A stretch of 40,219 bases of DNA from Chitinophagales bacterium (GCA_013298955.1 JAAFJT010000037.1:1-40219); one strand, 5' to 3'. Shown: positions 25,103 through 33,440, counted from the stretch's first letter. The notes: generated by a model not told the origin, from the letters alone. A program made the numbers and translations.

Positions 25103-26233
25103 TTAAATGGATGCCCAAATCGTAGTACAAAATTGTTGTGTCAAGGTTTCTACAAAATAACTGCCTGCTGCGGGGTCTATCACATGTCCAAAACCCGATT
25201 CTGCTTGCAATAAATGTTGTACATTTCGAGCAATGCGCCGATTAAAATCACTGCTTTCGCTATGCCTTCCATCCGAAAAGGCATCCGAAGGCGTAACGGT
25301 CAAGATTTGCACCCCGCCAATGACGGCTGCCATCGCTTGGGTTGCAGCTTGAATTTTAGGCGTATGCGGTTGCGCTACATTGGGTTCATTCTGTGTATGC
25401 GCAAGGATAAATGGCAATTGTGGCTCGACCCCATAACTTGCTAAAACATTGCCCCACAATAGTTTAAACGTTCTGATTTTTGCAATATCTATGAAAAAGC
25501 GCGTTCCAATTTCTATTGAAAATTGCATCGTATGTGCAACCGTTGCTATATCAATGGAGCGTTCTGAAATTTTATCTAAATAAGTGATGCCTGTTTTCAA
25601 AAGGTGCGTCAATGAATCTAAAACATCCATTTTGGGCAACATTTGCACCGTAATCACTTTGAATTTTGGCAAATGAGTGGTTGCCCAAATGATTAATTCA
25701 CTTGCCGTTTTGATGTCTTTGCGCCCATCTGCAAACGGGTCATAATGGACAGAACCGCGTATTTCGACGGGATTTTTGCCCATTTTTTCAATATATTGTT
25801 TTAAATTTTTCAAAAAAGGCAATGGATTTTGATTCCGCGTTTTTTCTGAGAAAGCGGTTTGAATATAATCCAATTCAATATCTTTTAGCAAAAGGGCGAT
25901 ATTCGTTGCACTCGGGAACGTTTCCATTTCAAAACATAAAGCGGTTGCGCCGCCCGATAAAGCCTTTAAAGCCAATGCATTAGCCACTTTAAAATCATTT
26001 TGTACGGGAATATTTTCATTAATATCCCAATCATTGCGCTCCCGTCCGAGCGTTAAGGGCGCAATCGTTTCGACCAAATCTTGTTTGGACAAGAAGGGCG
26101 AAATTTGTAAATCATTTACATTATAAAACAAATCGTTGATAGATTTGCCTTTCAAATCTTTTTGAATTTTAGCCATCCAATCGGCTTTGCTTGCGGGTGG
26201 AAATTCGGAAAAAAGGTGCATCGCGTACTTCAT
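25103..26233 (-). CDS. mutA: Methylmalonyl-CoA mutase small subunit, short at the C-terminus
   Basis: A 376-aa protein of the methylmalonyl-CoA mutase small (beta) chain family; the large chain carries B12 and interconverts methylmalonyl- and succinyl-CoA. Family features: LFSEFPPASKADWMAKIQKD at the start, then SGGATALCFEM, RGSVHYDP, LAHTQNEPN, ILTVTPSDAF and DPAAGSYFVETLTQQ near the end. It stops a few residues later with TIWASI, where homologues as I recall continue for some 70 or more residues. A perfect palindrome begins 4 nt after the stop. It may be a natural short form or a truncated gene. No mutB gene is seen nearby. The start could also be the Met five codons in. Confidence 0.85.
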   Translation of the reverse strand: MKYAMHLFSEFPPASKADWMAKIQKDLKGKSINDLFYNVNDLQISPFLSKQDLVETIAPLTLGRERNDWDINENIPVQNDFKVANALALKALSGGATALCFEMETFPSATNIALLLKDIELDYIQTAFSEKTRNQNPLPFLKNLKQYIEKMGKNPVEIRGSVHYDPFADGRKDIKTASELIIWATTHLPKFKVITVQMLPKMDVLDSLTHLLKTGITYLDKISERSIDIATVAHTMQFSIEIGTRFFIDIAKIRTFKLLWGNVLASYGVEPQLPFILAHTQNEPNVAQPHTPKIQAATQAMAAVIGGVQILTVTPSDAFSDGRHSESSDFNRRIARNVQHLLQAESGFGHVIDPAAGSYFVETLTQQFCTTIWASI

Positions 26234-26261
26234 TTTAAGATATGAACAATCAAATTCGCAA

Positions 26262-26269
26262 CAAATATA
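26262..26269 (-). promoter_or_regulatory. -7 box for mutA
   Basis: TATATTTG on the minus strand matches TAnnTTTG and lies 29 nt before the mutA start. A weak TTTC near 26294 takes the -33 place. Confidence 0.5.
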
Positions 26270-26311
26270 GAAAACTATATGTGTTCTTGTTGCGAAATGA
26301 TAAAAAAAACT

Positions 26312-26571
26312 TGGATTTTTAGACTTGGATTCTTTAGATTGTTATATACTTTGCGTCGGTTGGTTTTGGGTACAATTGGAACGCGGATGACACGGATTAG
26401 GCGAATTTTCACGGATTTTTCCTGAATTTTGCACTGAATTTTAAAAAAAATCCGTGCGAATCCGCCCAATCCGCGTCATCCGCGTTCCAATTGTACCCAA
26501 AACCAACCGACGCAAAGTATATAACAATCCAAAGAATCCAATAAATCTAAAGAATCCAAGTCTAAAAATCC
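26312..26571. repeat. 260-bp nested inverted repeat reaching into the TonB receptor gene
   Basis: The inner layer is a D-type element (26374-26420 and 26443-26492, ends AATTGGAACGCGGATGACAC). The outer arms contain TACTTTGCGTCGGTTGG, TTTTGGGTAC and GGATTCTTTAGATT. The right arm continues through the stop codon (26562-26564) and last codons of the TonB gene, so the left arm holds an inverted copy of that gene end. The right arm has an 18-bp duplication of the GGATTCTTT block. Confidence 0.85.
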
Positions 26572-29078
26572 ATCCGCAACCGCAGATTAATCCGCCGCGA
26601 TGTCAAATAATTTGGGATGGCATATTGTTGTCCATAGATGGATTTTAACCACGTTTTAGAGGCTTCATTGCTGACTTCCATTAAGTTAAATATTTCTAAA
26701 CTTGCCCATGTGTTCCGCGTAAAACGCAAGGGATGATGCGGTTTGCGTTCCAACCAACTTTTATCCCACATCAAATAGGAAAAACCTATATCGACCCGAT
26801 GATAGGGTTGAAATCGAAAATTATTGCGATAAACGACGTTATTACCCGGAAAACCAAAAGGCAATCCCGTCCCAATCGTCGTATTCAAATTCATTTTAAA
26901 ATGTTTATTTTTCGGCAAATAATCTTGGAAAAAGATGGAAAGCGTCAAAAAACGGTCAGTCGGACGCGGCACATTTGCCAAAATTGTTGGAATTGTATCG
27001 CCTGATAAACGACTTAAATGTTGGATGCCATTCAAATTTTCCCGCGCTCGTAAGAACGAAATGTTTATCCAAGACTCTGCTCCTGGCACAAATTCGCCAT
27101 TAATTCGCGTGTCCCAACCCACTACATAACCTGTCGCATCATTTTTTCCTGAATATCTAACACGCACATTATCAACATCATAGGAAACTAAATCCCACAT
27201 TTTTTTATAATAAAATTCGGTAATCAATCGAAATGGAACGCGCCGTTTTGCACCCATGAAAAAGTCATAAGTCAACCCGCCCACCACATGTGCGGATTTC
27301 TGCGCCAACACATTTGGATTGACAACCCCATCCGTCCCGCGCAATTCTCGATAAAAAGCAGGTTGCGCATACATGCCGCCCGCCAACCGAAACGAAATGT
27401 CTTTTTCCCAATTCAATGGTTTATAAGCCAACTGCAAACGCGGCGAAATAACCAACTCTTTGTTTAAATCCCAAAACGTTGCACGCACGCCGCCTGTGAT
27501 TTGCAATTCACCAATACTATCTTTTCGTAAAGTGTAAGTATCTTGAAAATAACCACTTGCGCGATTGGAAATCAATGAATTTTGCGTTTTTAAAACGTTT
27601 TTCAACAACAAAACCGAATCTTTAAACGGTAGGGAATACAAAGCAGAATCCAATCGCTCCCATTCATTGATTTTATCATAAATATCTTCATGTTGAAATT
27701 TAACACTCCATTGAAAAAAATGCGTTTTGCCACTGTGAATTTGCAATTCGTAACCGCCTTTATGTTCGATATTGGAAACTTGCGAATGCAAATAATTTCT
27801 AACATATTGATGTTGCGTCCCTTCTCCCAATTTCGCAACGGATTGACCAGAACGGTCACTACCCAGATTGATTTCAATTTGGTCTAATCTATAATCTCCG
27901 ATAATATCAATGCCTTCTGTTTCCGCACTTTGAAAATGCGCCGCTAAGAATTTTAAAAAATAAGGATTTCTGCGTCGGTCAGGCAGGTAGGTGAGCGAAA
28001 CGCCGCCCATACCATTTGTAAAACCGTCGCGTTCTTGTCCACGAAAAGCAGTCGTTGCTTGGAACGCATAATTAATCAAACCCGCCGCCGTAGAACGCGA
28101 AATCGGTACAAAACCATAAACGCTGCTATTGAAATTGCCCAAAACGCCGATTTGCCAATCTCGATTTAAATCATAGGTCAAATAGGCTTGAATATCTCCA
28201 AAATTCGGGACATATTCGCCTTTCGTATCCAATGAACCCAATAAATAACGGGTCGTCTTGTATCTTGCCCCAATTAAATATCGAAACTTCCGATAACCAA
28301 GCGTATCTAATTTGGCACTCCCTTCCAAATGCGCCGAACCACCCAAAAAACTACCTGCAATTGACCAACGCGTAGAATCGGCTCGTTTATATTTGATGTC
28401 CAAAACAGAGGACAATTTATCGCCATACCGCGCTTCAAAACCGCCCGATGAAAACGATAAATCGCGCATCAAATCTGGATTCGCAAAAGTCAAACCTTCT
28501 TGTTGTCCTGCTCTAATCAATTGAGGACGATAGATTTCAAAATCATTTACATATACTAAATTTTCATCATAATTTCCACCACGCACTTGATATTGCGAAC
28601 TCAACTCGCCACCCGTTCCTGCATTCGTACCGAGCGCGATGTGTGGCAAGACACTTTCCAAGTTGGCAGTAGTGGTTGGTAACATTTTGAAATTTTTAAC
28701 ATCTTCGCGCACCATCCCGCCATTTTCCAACTTTCTATCTCGAATCGTCACGGTTTGAATAGAGCTTGTTGCCGCTAATTCGACATCAATCTGTCGTTGA
28801 ACCCCATTTTTGAGGGGTTCGAGTACCATTTCCGCCGTTTTATAGCCCGTTTTGAAGCAAATCAGCGTCCATTTCCTACCTGTCGGCACGGCGATACCAT
28901 ATTCTCCGGCGGCATTGGTTTCGACCGATTGATTATTTTCTTTAATACCTACCACCACTCGTTCCAACGGTTGATGCGTACCAACTTCGGTGATAACGCC
29001 AAATACTTGTGCCGTTGTTTGAGCGAAATTGCTTTGGAGGCTTAAAAAAAAAGCGGTTACGATAATAATTTGTTTCAT
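26562..29078 (-). CDS. TonB-dependent outer-membrane receptor with carboxypeptidase-regulatory N-domain
   Basis: An 839-aa outer-membrane protein. The start at 29078 (MKQIIIVTAFFLSLQSNFAQ) gives a perfect signal peptide; the longer frame adds 14 residues before it. Residues about 22-110 form a CarboxypepD_reg-like beta domain (VFGVITEVGTHQPLERVVVG). The plug follows (NLESVLPHIALGTNAGTGGE, QYQVRGGNYDENLVYVNDFE, SFSSGGFEARYGDKLSSVLD), then a 22-strand-type barrel ending in RINLRLRMDF. It takes up an unknown ligand using TonB energy. There is no SusD partner. The stop codon lies inside an inverted-repeat arm. Confidence 0.93.
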   Translation of the reverse strand: MKQIIIVTAFFLSLQSNFAQTTAQVFGVITEVGTHQPLERVVVGIKENNQSVETNAAGEYGIAVPTGRKWTLICFKTGYKTAEMVLEPLKNGVQRQIDVELAATSSIQTVTIRDRKLENGGMVREDVKNFKMLPTTTANLESVLPHIALGTNAGTGGELSSQYQVRGGNYDENLVYVNDFEIYRPQLIRAGQQEGLTFANPDLMRDLSFSSGGFEARYGDKLSSVLDIKYKRADSTRWSIAGSFLGGSAHLEGSAKLDTLGYRKFRYLIGARYKTTRYLLGSLDTKGEYVPNFGDIQAYLTYDLNRDWQIGVLGNFNSSVYGFVPISRSTAAGLINYAFQATTAFRGQERDGFTNGMGGVSLTYLPDRRRNPYFLKFLAAHFQSAETEGIDIIGDYRLDQIEINLGSDRSGQSVAKLGEGTQHQYVRNYLHSQVSNIEHKGGYELQIHSGKTHFFQWSVKFQHEDIYDKINEWERLDSALYSLPFKDSVLLLKNVLKTQNSLISNRASGYFQDTYTLRKDSIGELQITGGVRATFWDLNKELVISPRLQLAYKPLNWEKDISFRLAGGMYAQPAFYRELRGTDGVVNPNVLAQKSAHVVGGLTYDFFMGAKRRVPFRLITEFYYKKMWDLVSYDVDNVRVRYSGKNDATGYVVGWDTRINGEFVPGAESWINISFLRARENLNGIQHLSRLSGDTIPTILANVPRPTDRFLTLSIFFQDYLPKNKHFKMNLNTTIGTGLPFGFPGNNVVYRNNFRFQPYHRVDIGFSYLMWDKSWLERKPHHPLRFTRNTWASLEIFNLMEVSNEASKTWLKSIYGQQYAIPNYLTSRRINLRLRMDF

Positions 29079-29117
29079 TTGTAATGATAAAGCTATGCAA
29101 TAAGATAAATTATGTTG

Positions 29118-29125
29118 CAAATTTA
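29118..29125 (-). promoter_or_regulatory. -7 box for the TonB receptor gene
   Basis: TAAATTTG on the minus strand, 40 nt before the start codon. The -33 element is not obvious. Confidence 0.45.
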
Positions 29126-29244
29126 CACTTTTTTTGAACTTGGATTTAAAATTCTAAGTACAACTAATTAACGACGTTAATAATTTTTTGTTAAAAAAGT
29201 GTCCTTTAACATCTCATTAAGTCCAAATAAGACAACAATAGCCT

Positions 29245-29252
29245 TATATTTG
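29245..29252 (+). promoter_or_regulatory. -7 box for the MORN-caspase gene
   Basis: TATATTTG matches TAnnTTTG. The start codon is about 155 nt downstream. The rest of the divergent gap (29126-29406) shows no other feature. Confidence 0.4.
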
Positions 29253-29406
29253 GGTTGAATATAAAAAGCGGTAAAAACCGCTTCCGAAACAATTTTGACG
29301 CAAACTATAACGAATTTTGCAAAAAAATATTCGGCTTTTATTGATAAAAACAATACATTATTTTTCAGACCTATCTTCTGATTAACCCTTAAAATAATTA
29401 CCTGTG

Positions 29407-31032
29407 ATGATGCGGAACTGGTTCAATAGTCTTTCAATGGGTGTTCTTTTTGTTACCTCCGTCCAAGCGCAATGTCTCGAAGGCGATTGCCAAAATGGAA
29501 AAGGTACTTTTTTGTTCGATGGCGGCAGCAAGTATGTGGGCGCGTTTGCGAATGGCATGATGCACGGTAAAGGGAAAGTTTCCTTGCCGAATGGCAATGT
29601 CTATGACGGGGATTGGGCTGCAAATGCACGAGAAGGCAATGGCACTTATATCTATGCAAATGGTAATACGTATATTGGCACTTTCAAAAAAAATCGCATC
29701 TCAGGGGAAGGCACGATGCTTTTTGCAACAGGTCATCGTTATATTGGCGGTTGGGAAATGGATATGCCGCATGGTCAAGGGAAATATTTTTTCAAAAATG
29801 GGGAACGTTATGAAGGCAGTTTCAAAGCGGGCAAATTTGATGGACAAGGCGCAATGGCTTATCCGTCAGGCGAGACGCGGAGTGGGATGTGGTCTAACAA
29901 TTTGTTGAATGGCGAAGTGCGCGTCACGCAAGCGAATGGAACGGTGGCAATGACTTTGTGGGAAAATGGGGTTCAGTTGGCAAATCCTGCGGTGAGTGAA
30001 ACGCTAAAAGATTGTAATTCAGCGTATTGTAAATCAGGTCGCGGTCAATTTATGTATTCGGATGGGAGTCGTTATGTGGGCGGTTTTTCAGAAGGGCAGC
30101 CCGAAGGCGAAGGCGTTTGTCATTATGTGAATGGCGACCGTTATGAAGGTCGGTGGGCAAAACACGCGCCGCATGGGGAAGGGGTGATGTACTATACGAC
30201 TGGGCGGGTTTTGGGTGCGATTTGGGAATACGGTCAACCGAAAGGCGTATTGGCATCGAAAGACAAAGGCATGTCGGGCAATCCTGTGACGGTGGATAAA
30301 GACCCTGCGGTGAAAATCTGGGCAATTGTAGTGGGCGTAAGTCGTTATACTTCAATGCAAATGTTGAAATATTCGGATGATGATGCGTATCAATATTATG
30401 CTTTTTTGAAAAGTCCAGAAGGCGGCGCGTTGCCTGATAATCAAGTCAAGGTCTTGATTGACGAAGATGCGACCCGATTGAATATTTTAAATGCGATGCG
30501 TCAAACCTTGTTGCGGGCGGATGAAAATGACGTAATTGTGTTTTACTTTTCGGGACATGGCTTGGAAGGCTCGTTTTTGCCGATTGATTATGATGGTTTT
30601 AACAATAAATTGTTGCATTCCGAAGTGCGGAAAATCATGGAGGAGAGCCAAGCCAAACATAAAATTTGTTATGCAGATGCGTGTCATTCGGGTTCTTTAT
30701 TGGCATTTAAGGGCGCGAAACAAGGTTTAAACAACGTTTTGCAGAATTATTACAGTGCTTTTAACGAATCGACAGGTGGTTTGGCATTGTTTATGTCCTC
30801 CAAAGGCGAGGAATTTTCATTGGAAGACCAAGGTTTGCGGTCGGGCGTGTTCAGCCATTTTTTGATTAAAGGCTTGAAAGGCGAAGCGGATGCAGACAAA
30901 AATAAAATCGTCACAATTAAGGAAATTTCAGATTATGTGACGAAGCATGTGATGAAATATACCGCAGGCGCACAAACGCCGAGTCTTAGCGGGAAACATG
31001 ATGAAAATATGCCTGTGGCAGTTCAAAGATAA
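29407..31032 (+). CDS. Exported MORN-repeat protein with C-terminal caspase-like (C14) peptidase
   Basis: A 541-aa protein joining two modules. After a signal peptide (MMRNWFNSLSMGVLFVTSVQ) come about eight or nine MORN repeats in two blocks (residues about 30-165 and 200-285), with units such as YVGAFANGMMHGKGK and YEGRWAKHAPHGEGV. Each block is preceded by a Cys-rich LxxCxxxxCxxGxG-like start (CLEGDCQNGKG, CNSAYCKSGRG). The C14 domain follows from about residue 300 (KIWAIVVGVSRY). The dyad is His384 in YFSGHG and Cys426 in ADACHSGS. MORN repeats often bind lipids or partners, so the repeats may place the protease at the envelope. A GTG codon lies just upstream; ATG at 29407 is preferred. 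It is monocistronic with a strong terminator. Confidence 0.9.
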   Translation: MMRNWFNSLSMGVLFVTSVQAQCLEGDCQNGKGTFLFDGGSKYVGAFANGMMHGKGKVSLPNGNVYDGDWAANAREGNGTYIYANGNTYIGTFKKNRISGEGTMLFATGHRYIGGWEMDMPHGQGKYFFKNGERYEGSFKAGKFDGQGAMAYPSGETRSGMWSNNLLNGEVRVTQANGTVAMTLWENGVQLANPAVSETLKDCNSAYCKSGRGQFMYSDGSRYVGGFSEGQPEGEGVCHYVNGDRYEGRWAKHAPHGEGVMYYTTGRVLGAIWEYGQPKGVLASKDKGMSGNPVTVDKDPAVKIWAIVVGVSRYTSMQMLKYSDDDAYQYYAFLKSPEGGALPDNQVKVLIDEDATRLNILNAMRQTLLRADENDVIVFYFSGHGLEGSFLPIDYDGFNNKLLHSEVRKIMEESQAKHKICYADACHSGSLLAFKGAKQGLNNVLQNYYSAFNESTGGLALFMSSKGEEFSLEDQGLRSGVFSHFLIKGLKGEADADKNKIVTIKEISDYVTKHVMKYTAGAQTPSLSGKHDENMPVAVQR

Positions 31033-31066
31033 TTTTTGATTGTGGAATAATTTTTAAGGATAGCTG

Positions 31067-31095
31067 AAGCTGATACACTCGTATCAGCTTTTTTT
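31067..31095 (+). terminator. Intrinsic terminator after the MORN-caspase gene
   Basis: A perfect 10-bp stem (AAGCTGATAC/GTATCAGCTT) with a 4-nt loop followed by T residues, 34 nt after the stop codon. Confidence 0.88.
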
Positions 31096-31110
31096 GTATT
31101 ATGTTATACT

Positions 31111-31222
31111 ATTGAAACGCGGATGACACGGATTTTTTTTAAATTTATGATTAGAACCCATGCAAAATCAAAAAAAATCCGTGTAAATTCGCTAAATCCG
31201 CGTCATCCGTGTTCCAATTGTA
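31111..31222. repeat. D-type inverted repeat, copy at 31 kb
   Basis: Left end TTGAAACGCGGATGACACGG (the usual GGAACGCGG has lost two G), right end CGTCATCCGTGTTCCAATTG. The loop holds ATGATTAGAACCCATGC. Most of the element is repeated in tandem. Confidence 0.85.
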
Positions 31223-31379
31223 TCACACCATATTCTTTTTTATGCGTTACTTACACGGATTTTTTTTAAATTTATGATTAGAACCCATGCAAAATCAAAA
31301 AAAATCCGTGTAAATTCGCTAAATCCGCGTCATCCGTGTTCCAATTGTATCACACCATATTCTTTTTTATGCGTTACTT
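31126..31379. repeat. Exact 127-bp tandem duplication
   Basis: Bases 31126-31252 and 31253-31379 are identical by eye. The unit holds part of the D element and the following TATCACACCATATTC and GCGTTACTT. The rest of the gap before the SDR gene (to 31411) shows no gene; the SDR frame is open through the second copy only by chance. Confidence 0.92.
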
Positions 31380-31411
31380 TGTCATTTGTAACTTTTGTGT
31401 TGAAAATAATT

Positions 31412-32179
31412 ATGTTTGAAAAAAATCTATTTAAAAATCAAACGGTCTTAGTGACAGGCGGCGGTAGCGGGATTGGCTACGAGATTGCCCGTCAATTTTT
31501 GGCTTGTGGCGCGACGGTTTACATTGCTTCGCGCAAAAAAGAGCGATTGGAACAGGCAATGCTCACGTTGCACCCGCTTGGGAATGTCAAAGCCTTTGTT
31601 TTGGACATTCGGCAACCTGAAAATGTGGCTCAATTAGCCGATACGATTGCTGCCGAATCGGGCAAATTGGACATTTTAATCAACAATGCAGGTGGGCAAT
31701 TTCCCGCACCTGCGGAAGCGATTTCGCTCAATGGCTGGAATGCGGTGGTCAATACGAACCTCAACGGAACTTGGTTTTTGATACAAACGATGGCAAAAAA
31801 GTTTTTTTTAAAACAACAATCGGGTTCGGTTGTCAACATCGTTTTGAATAATTTTCGAGGTACACCAGGGATGGTGCATTCAGGCGCGGCGCGGGCGGGC
31901 GTGATGAATTTGACTCAAACGCTGGCAGTCGAATGGGCAAATCGTGGGATTCGACTCAATTGTGTGGCACCGGGCATTATTCAATCGTCTGGTTTGGAAA
32001 ATTATCCGCCTGCGATGTTGAAAGGCGTGAGTGCCAAAATCCCCATGAAACGACTTGGAACGGTGGGCGAAGTTGCCGAATTGACACTTTTTTTGGCTTA
32101 TGCCAAATATATTACGGGCGAAACCGTCTATGTCGATGGGGGGAATCGCTTATGGGGCGATATTTGGGAAATCGAATAA
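31412..32179 (+). CDS. SDR-family oxidoreductase, peroxisomal trans-2-enoyl-CoA-reductase-like
   Basis: A 255-aa cytoplasmic NAD(P)-dependent enzyme with a Rossmann fold. The start at 31412 (MFEKNLFKNQTVLVTGGGSG) is clear; the longer frame runs into the duplicated repeat. The nucleotide-binding TGGGSGIG (residues 15-22) and LINNAGG are present. In place of the usual YxxxK the active-site region reads HSGAARAGVMNLTQTLAVEW, as in PECR-type trans-2-enoyl-CoA reductases, and the C-terminus (INCVAPG-like, KIPMKRLGTVGEVAELTLFL, ITGETVYVDGG) also fits that group. Probable role: reduction of 2-enoyl- or 2,4-dienoyl-CoA in fatty acid metabolism. The substrate is inferred. A collapsed D element follows the stop. 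Confidence 0.88.
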   Translation: MFEKNLFKNQTVLVTGGGSGIGYEIARQFLACGATVYIASRKKERLEQAMLTLHPLGNVKAFVLDIRQPENVAQLADTIAAESGKLDILINNAGGQFPAPAEAISLNGWNAVVNTNLNGTWFLIQTMAKKFFLKQQSGSVVNIVLNNFRGTPGMVHSGAARAGVMNLTQTLAVEWANRGIRLNCVAPGIIQSSGLENYPPAMLKGVSAKIPMKRLGTVGEVAELTLFLAYAKYITGETVYVDGGNRLWGDIWEIE

Positions 32180-32186
32180 GGATACC

Positions 32187-32204
32187 ATTGGAACGCGTTC
32201 CAAT
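32187..32204. repeat. Collapsed D element (two ends only)
   Basis: ATTGGAACGCGTTCCAAT is a perfect 18-nt palindrome made of just the outer ends of a D-type element with no interior. It touches the A-type element that follows. Confidence 0.7.
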
Positions 32205-32392
32205 AAGTAGTTGAAGTTAAAATCGACAACAATGTTTGGAGCTGTCTCTTACCCACAAATTTCGTAAATTTTTCAAATTTACGAAATTTGTGGCGCAAAT
32301 CCTATTTTGCGCAACAAATTTCGTAAATTTGAAAAATTTACGAAATTTTAGGTGCAAATCCTATTTTGAGCTTATTTCTGTCCAATTACTTA
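32204..32392. repeat. A-type element carrying F-type tandem hairpins
   Basis: It starts TAAGTAGTTGAAGTTAAAAT and ends TGTCCAATTACTTA (identical to 7144-7164 over 21 bases). The GGAG core breaks off at about 32240. Then come two hairpins around AATTTCGTAAATTT (32253-32293 and 32312-32350), each followed by GCAAATCCTATTTTG; the first spacer also folds (GCGCAAA/TTTGCGC, 32293-32312). It lies between convergent genes. Confidence 0.8.
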
Positions 32393-32400
32393 ACACCGAT

Positions 32401-33153
32401 TTACAACCCAATCATGTGCATAATCTGCAAAAGGGCAGTTGTATCGCGCAAGCCAGTTCGCATCAGCATATTGCGCCGATGATGGTCAACCGTATGCGGA
32501 CTAATAAAAAGCCTATTTGAAATCTCCTTAGAACTCAAACCTTGTGCAAGCAAATATAAAACTTCTTTTTCACGAACCGAAACAATATCTTGTGCTAAAT
32601 AATGATTATTTTTTGAAATAAAATATTGTTGATGCCCTTCGGAAACCAGCCGTCCCCAATAAAAAGATTCTTTCATCAAGTGTGAAATATTGTTTACGGT
32701 GATAACTGCTGTTTTCAGCAACTCATTCGGAAGGTATTCCAATTTCTTGTATCGAACCAAAACGCGTATGGAATATCCTTGTTTGTGCTTGATTTGAAGT
32801 CCGCAACAGCTGATTTGGGCATTTGCCAACTGGTTCGCAACGACTGAAATAGAATACTTAAACCATTTCAGAAAAAGGGGCAGTGTGGATGGCGCATCGT
32901 CTTTAAAAGGGTTAATCATTGAAAGTAGATTCATATCTAACATTTCGGCAGTTGTATAACCCCAAAAGGATTCCACATAATTTGAAATACTTAATATTTT
33001 AAAATTAATTGGGTCAAAAATAATTTTAACAGAATTTTCATTGTCCGAAAATGCATTCATGTAAATTACATTTTGCAAAATGTGCTTATTTAGAGGAACG
33101 GCTGTTTCATCATAAACAGGGTTCATCATTGAATTTTGATAGACCATTTTCAT
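32401..33153 (-). CDS. LuxR-type transcriptional regulator with PAS-like sensor
   Basis: A 250-aa DNA-binding regulator. The C-terminal 60 residues form a GerE/LuxR helix-turn-helix: VREKEVLYLLAQGLSSKEIS, then NRLFISPHTVDHHRRNML. The N-terminal part (about residues 40-160; SVKIIFDPINFKILSISNYV, then ESFWGYTTAEML) looks like a PAS fold, a layout frequent in Bacteroidetes LuxR proteins. It is not a response regulator: there is no receiver domain. The ligand and targets are unknown. It is convergent with the SDR gene and divergent from mscS, so it may control either neighbour, but no operator is evident. Confidence 0.88.
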   Translation of the reverse strand: MKMVYQNSMMNPVYDETAVPLNKHILQNVIYMNAFSDNENSVKIIFDPINFKILSISNYVESFWGYTTAEMLDMNLLSMINPFKDDAPSTLPLFLKWFKYSISVVANQLANAQISCCGLQIKHKQGYSIRVLVRYKKLEYLPNELLKTAVITVNNISHLMKESFYWGRLVSEGHQQYFISKNNHYLAQDIVSVREKEVLYLLAQGLSSKEISNRLFISPHTVDHHRRNMLMRTGLRDTTALLQIMHMIGL

Positions 33154-33278
33154 TTGAAGCCTAAATTTGTAAGTTTGGTTTATAGAGTGATTGACTTGTT
33201 TATTGGGATTGGCATTGAATCTTAAAGATTGAAAATCAATCTTTTATAACGTGAAAATGCAATTGCTACAAGTTGTAT

Positions 33279-33440
33279 CAGCAATTTCCGCTATGGAAAT
33301 TTTTGAAATAGAATGCTTATGATTGAAGGATAAAAAGGATATTTTGAGTTACGATTGGTGCTTTTCAACTGAAAAATTCCTTCAATTCCTTGAAATCATA
33401 AGCATTCTATTTCAAAAATTTTCCAAAGCGGAAATTGCTG
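33279..33440. repeat. C-type element with full-length outer arms, in a divergent gap
   Basis: The outer ends CAGCAATTTCCGC and GCGGAAATTGCTG enclose TTTTTGAAATAGAATGC and its inverse. The loop has GGTGCTTTTCAACT. This is the longest C copy and shows that the consensus arm extends past the GAAATAG block. It lies between divergent genes and so cannot be their terminator. Upstream, 33224-33246 holds a TTGAAAATCAATCTTTTA fragment shared with the A-type element at 20 kb. Confidence 0.85.

Noticed and set aside
32240-32258. Resemblance of CTGTCTCTTA to the Tn5 mosaic end used in sequencing adapters
   Set aside because: Only the first ten bases match and the sequence then continues into genomic repeat DNA, so adapter contamination is unlikely; kept only as a weak hint of an IS end.
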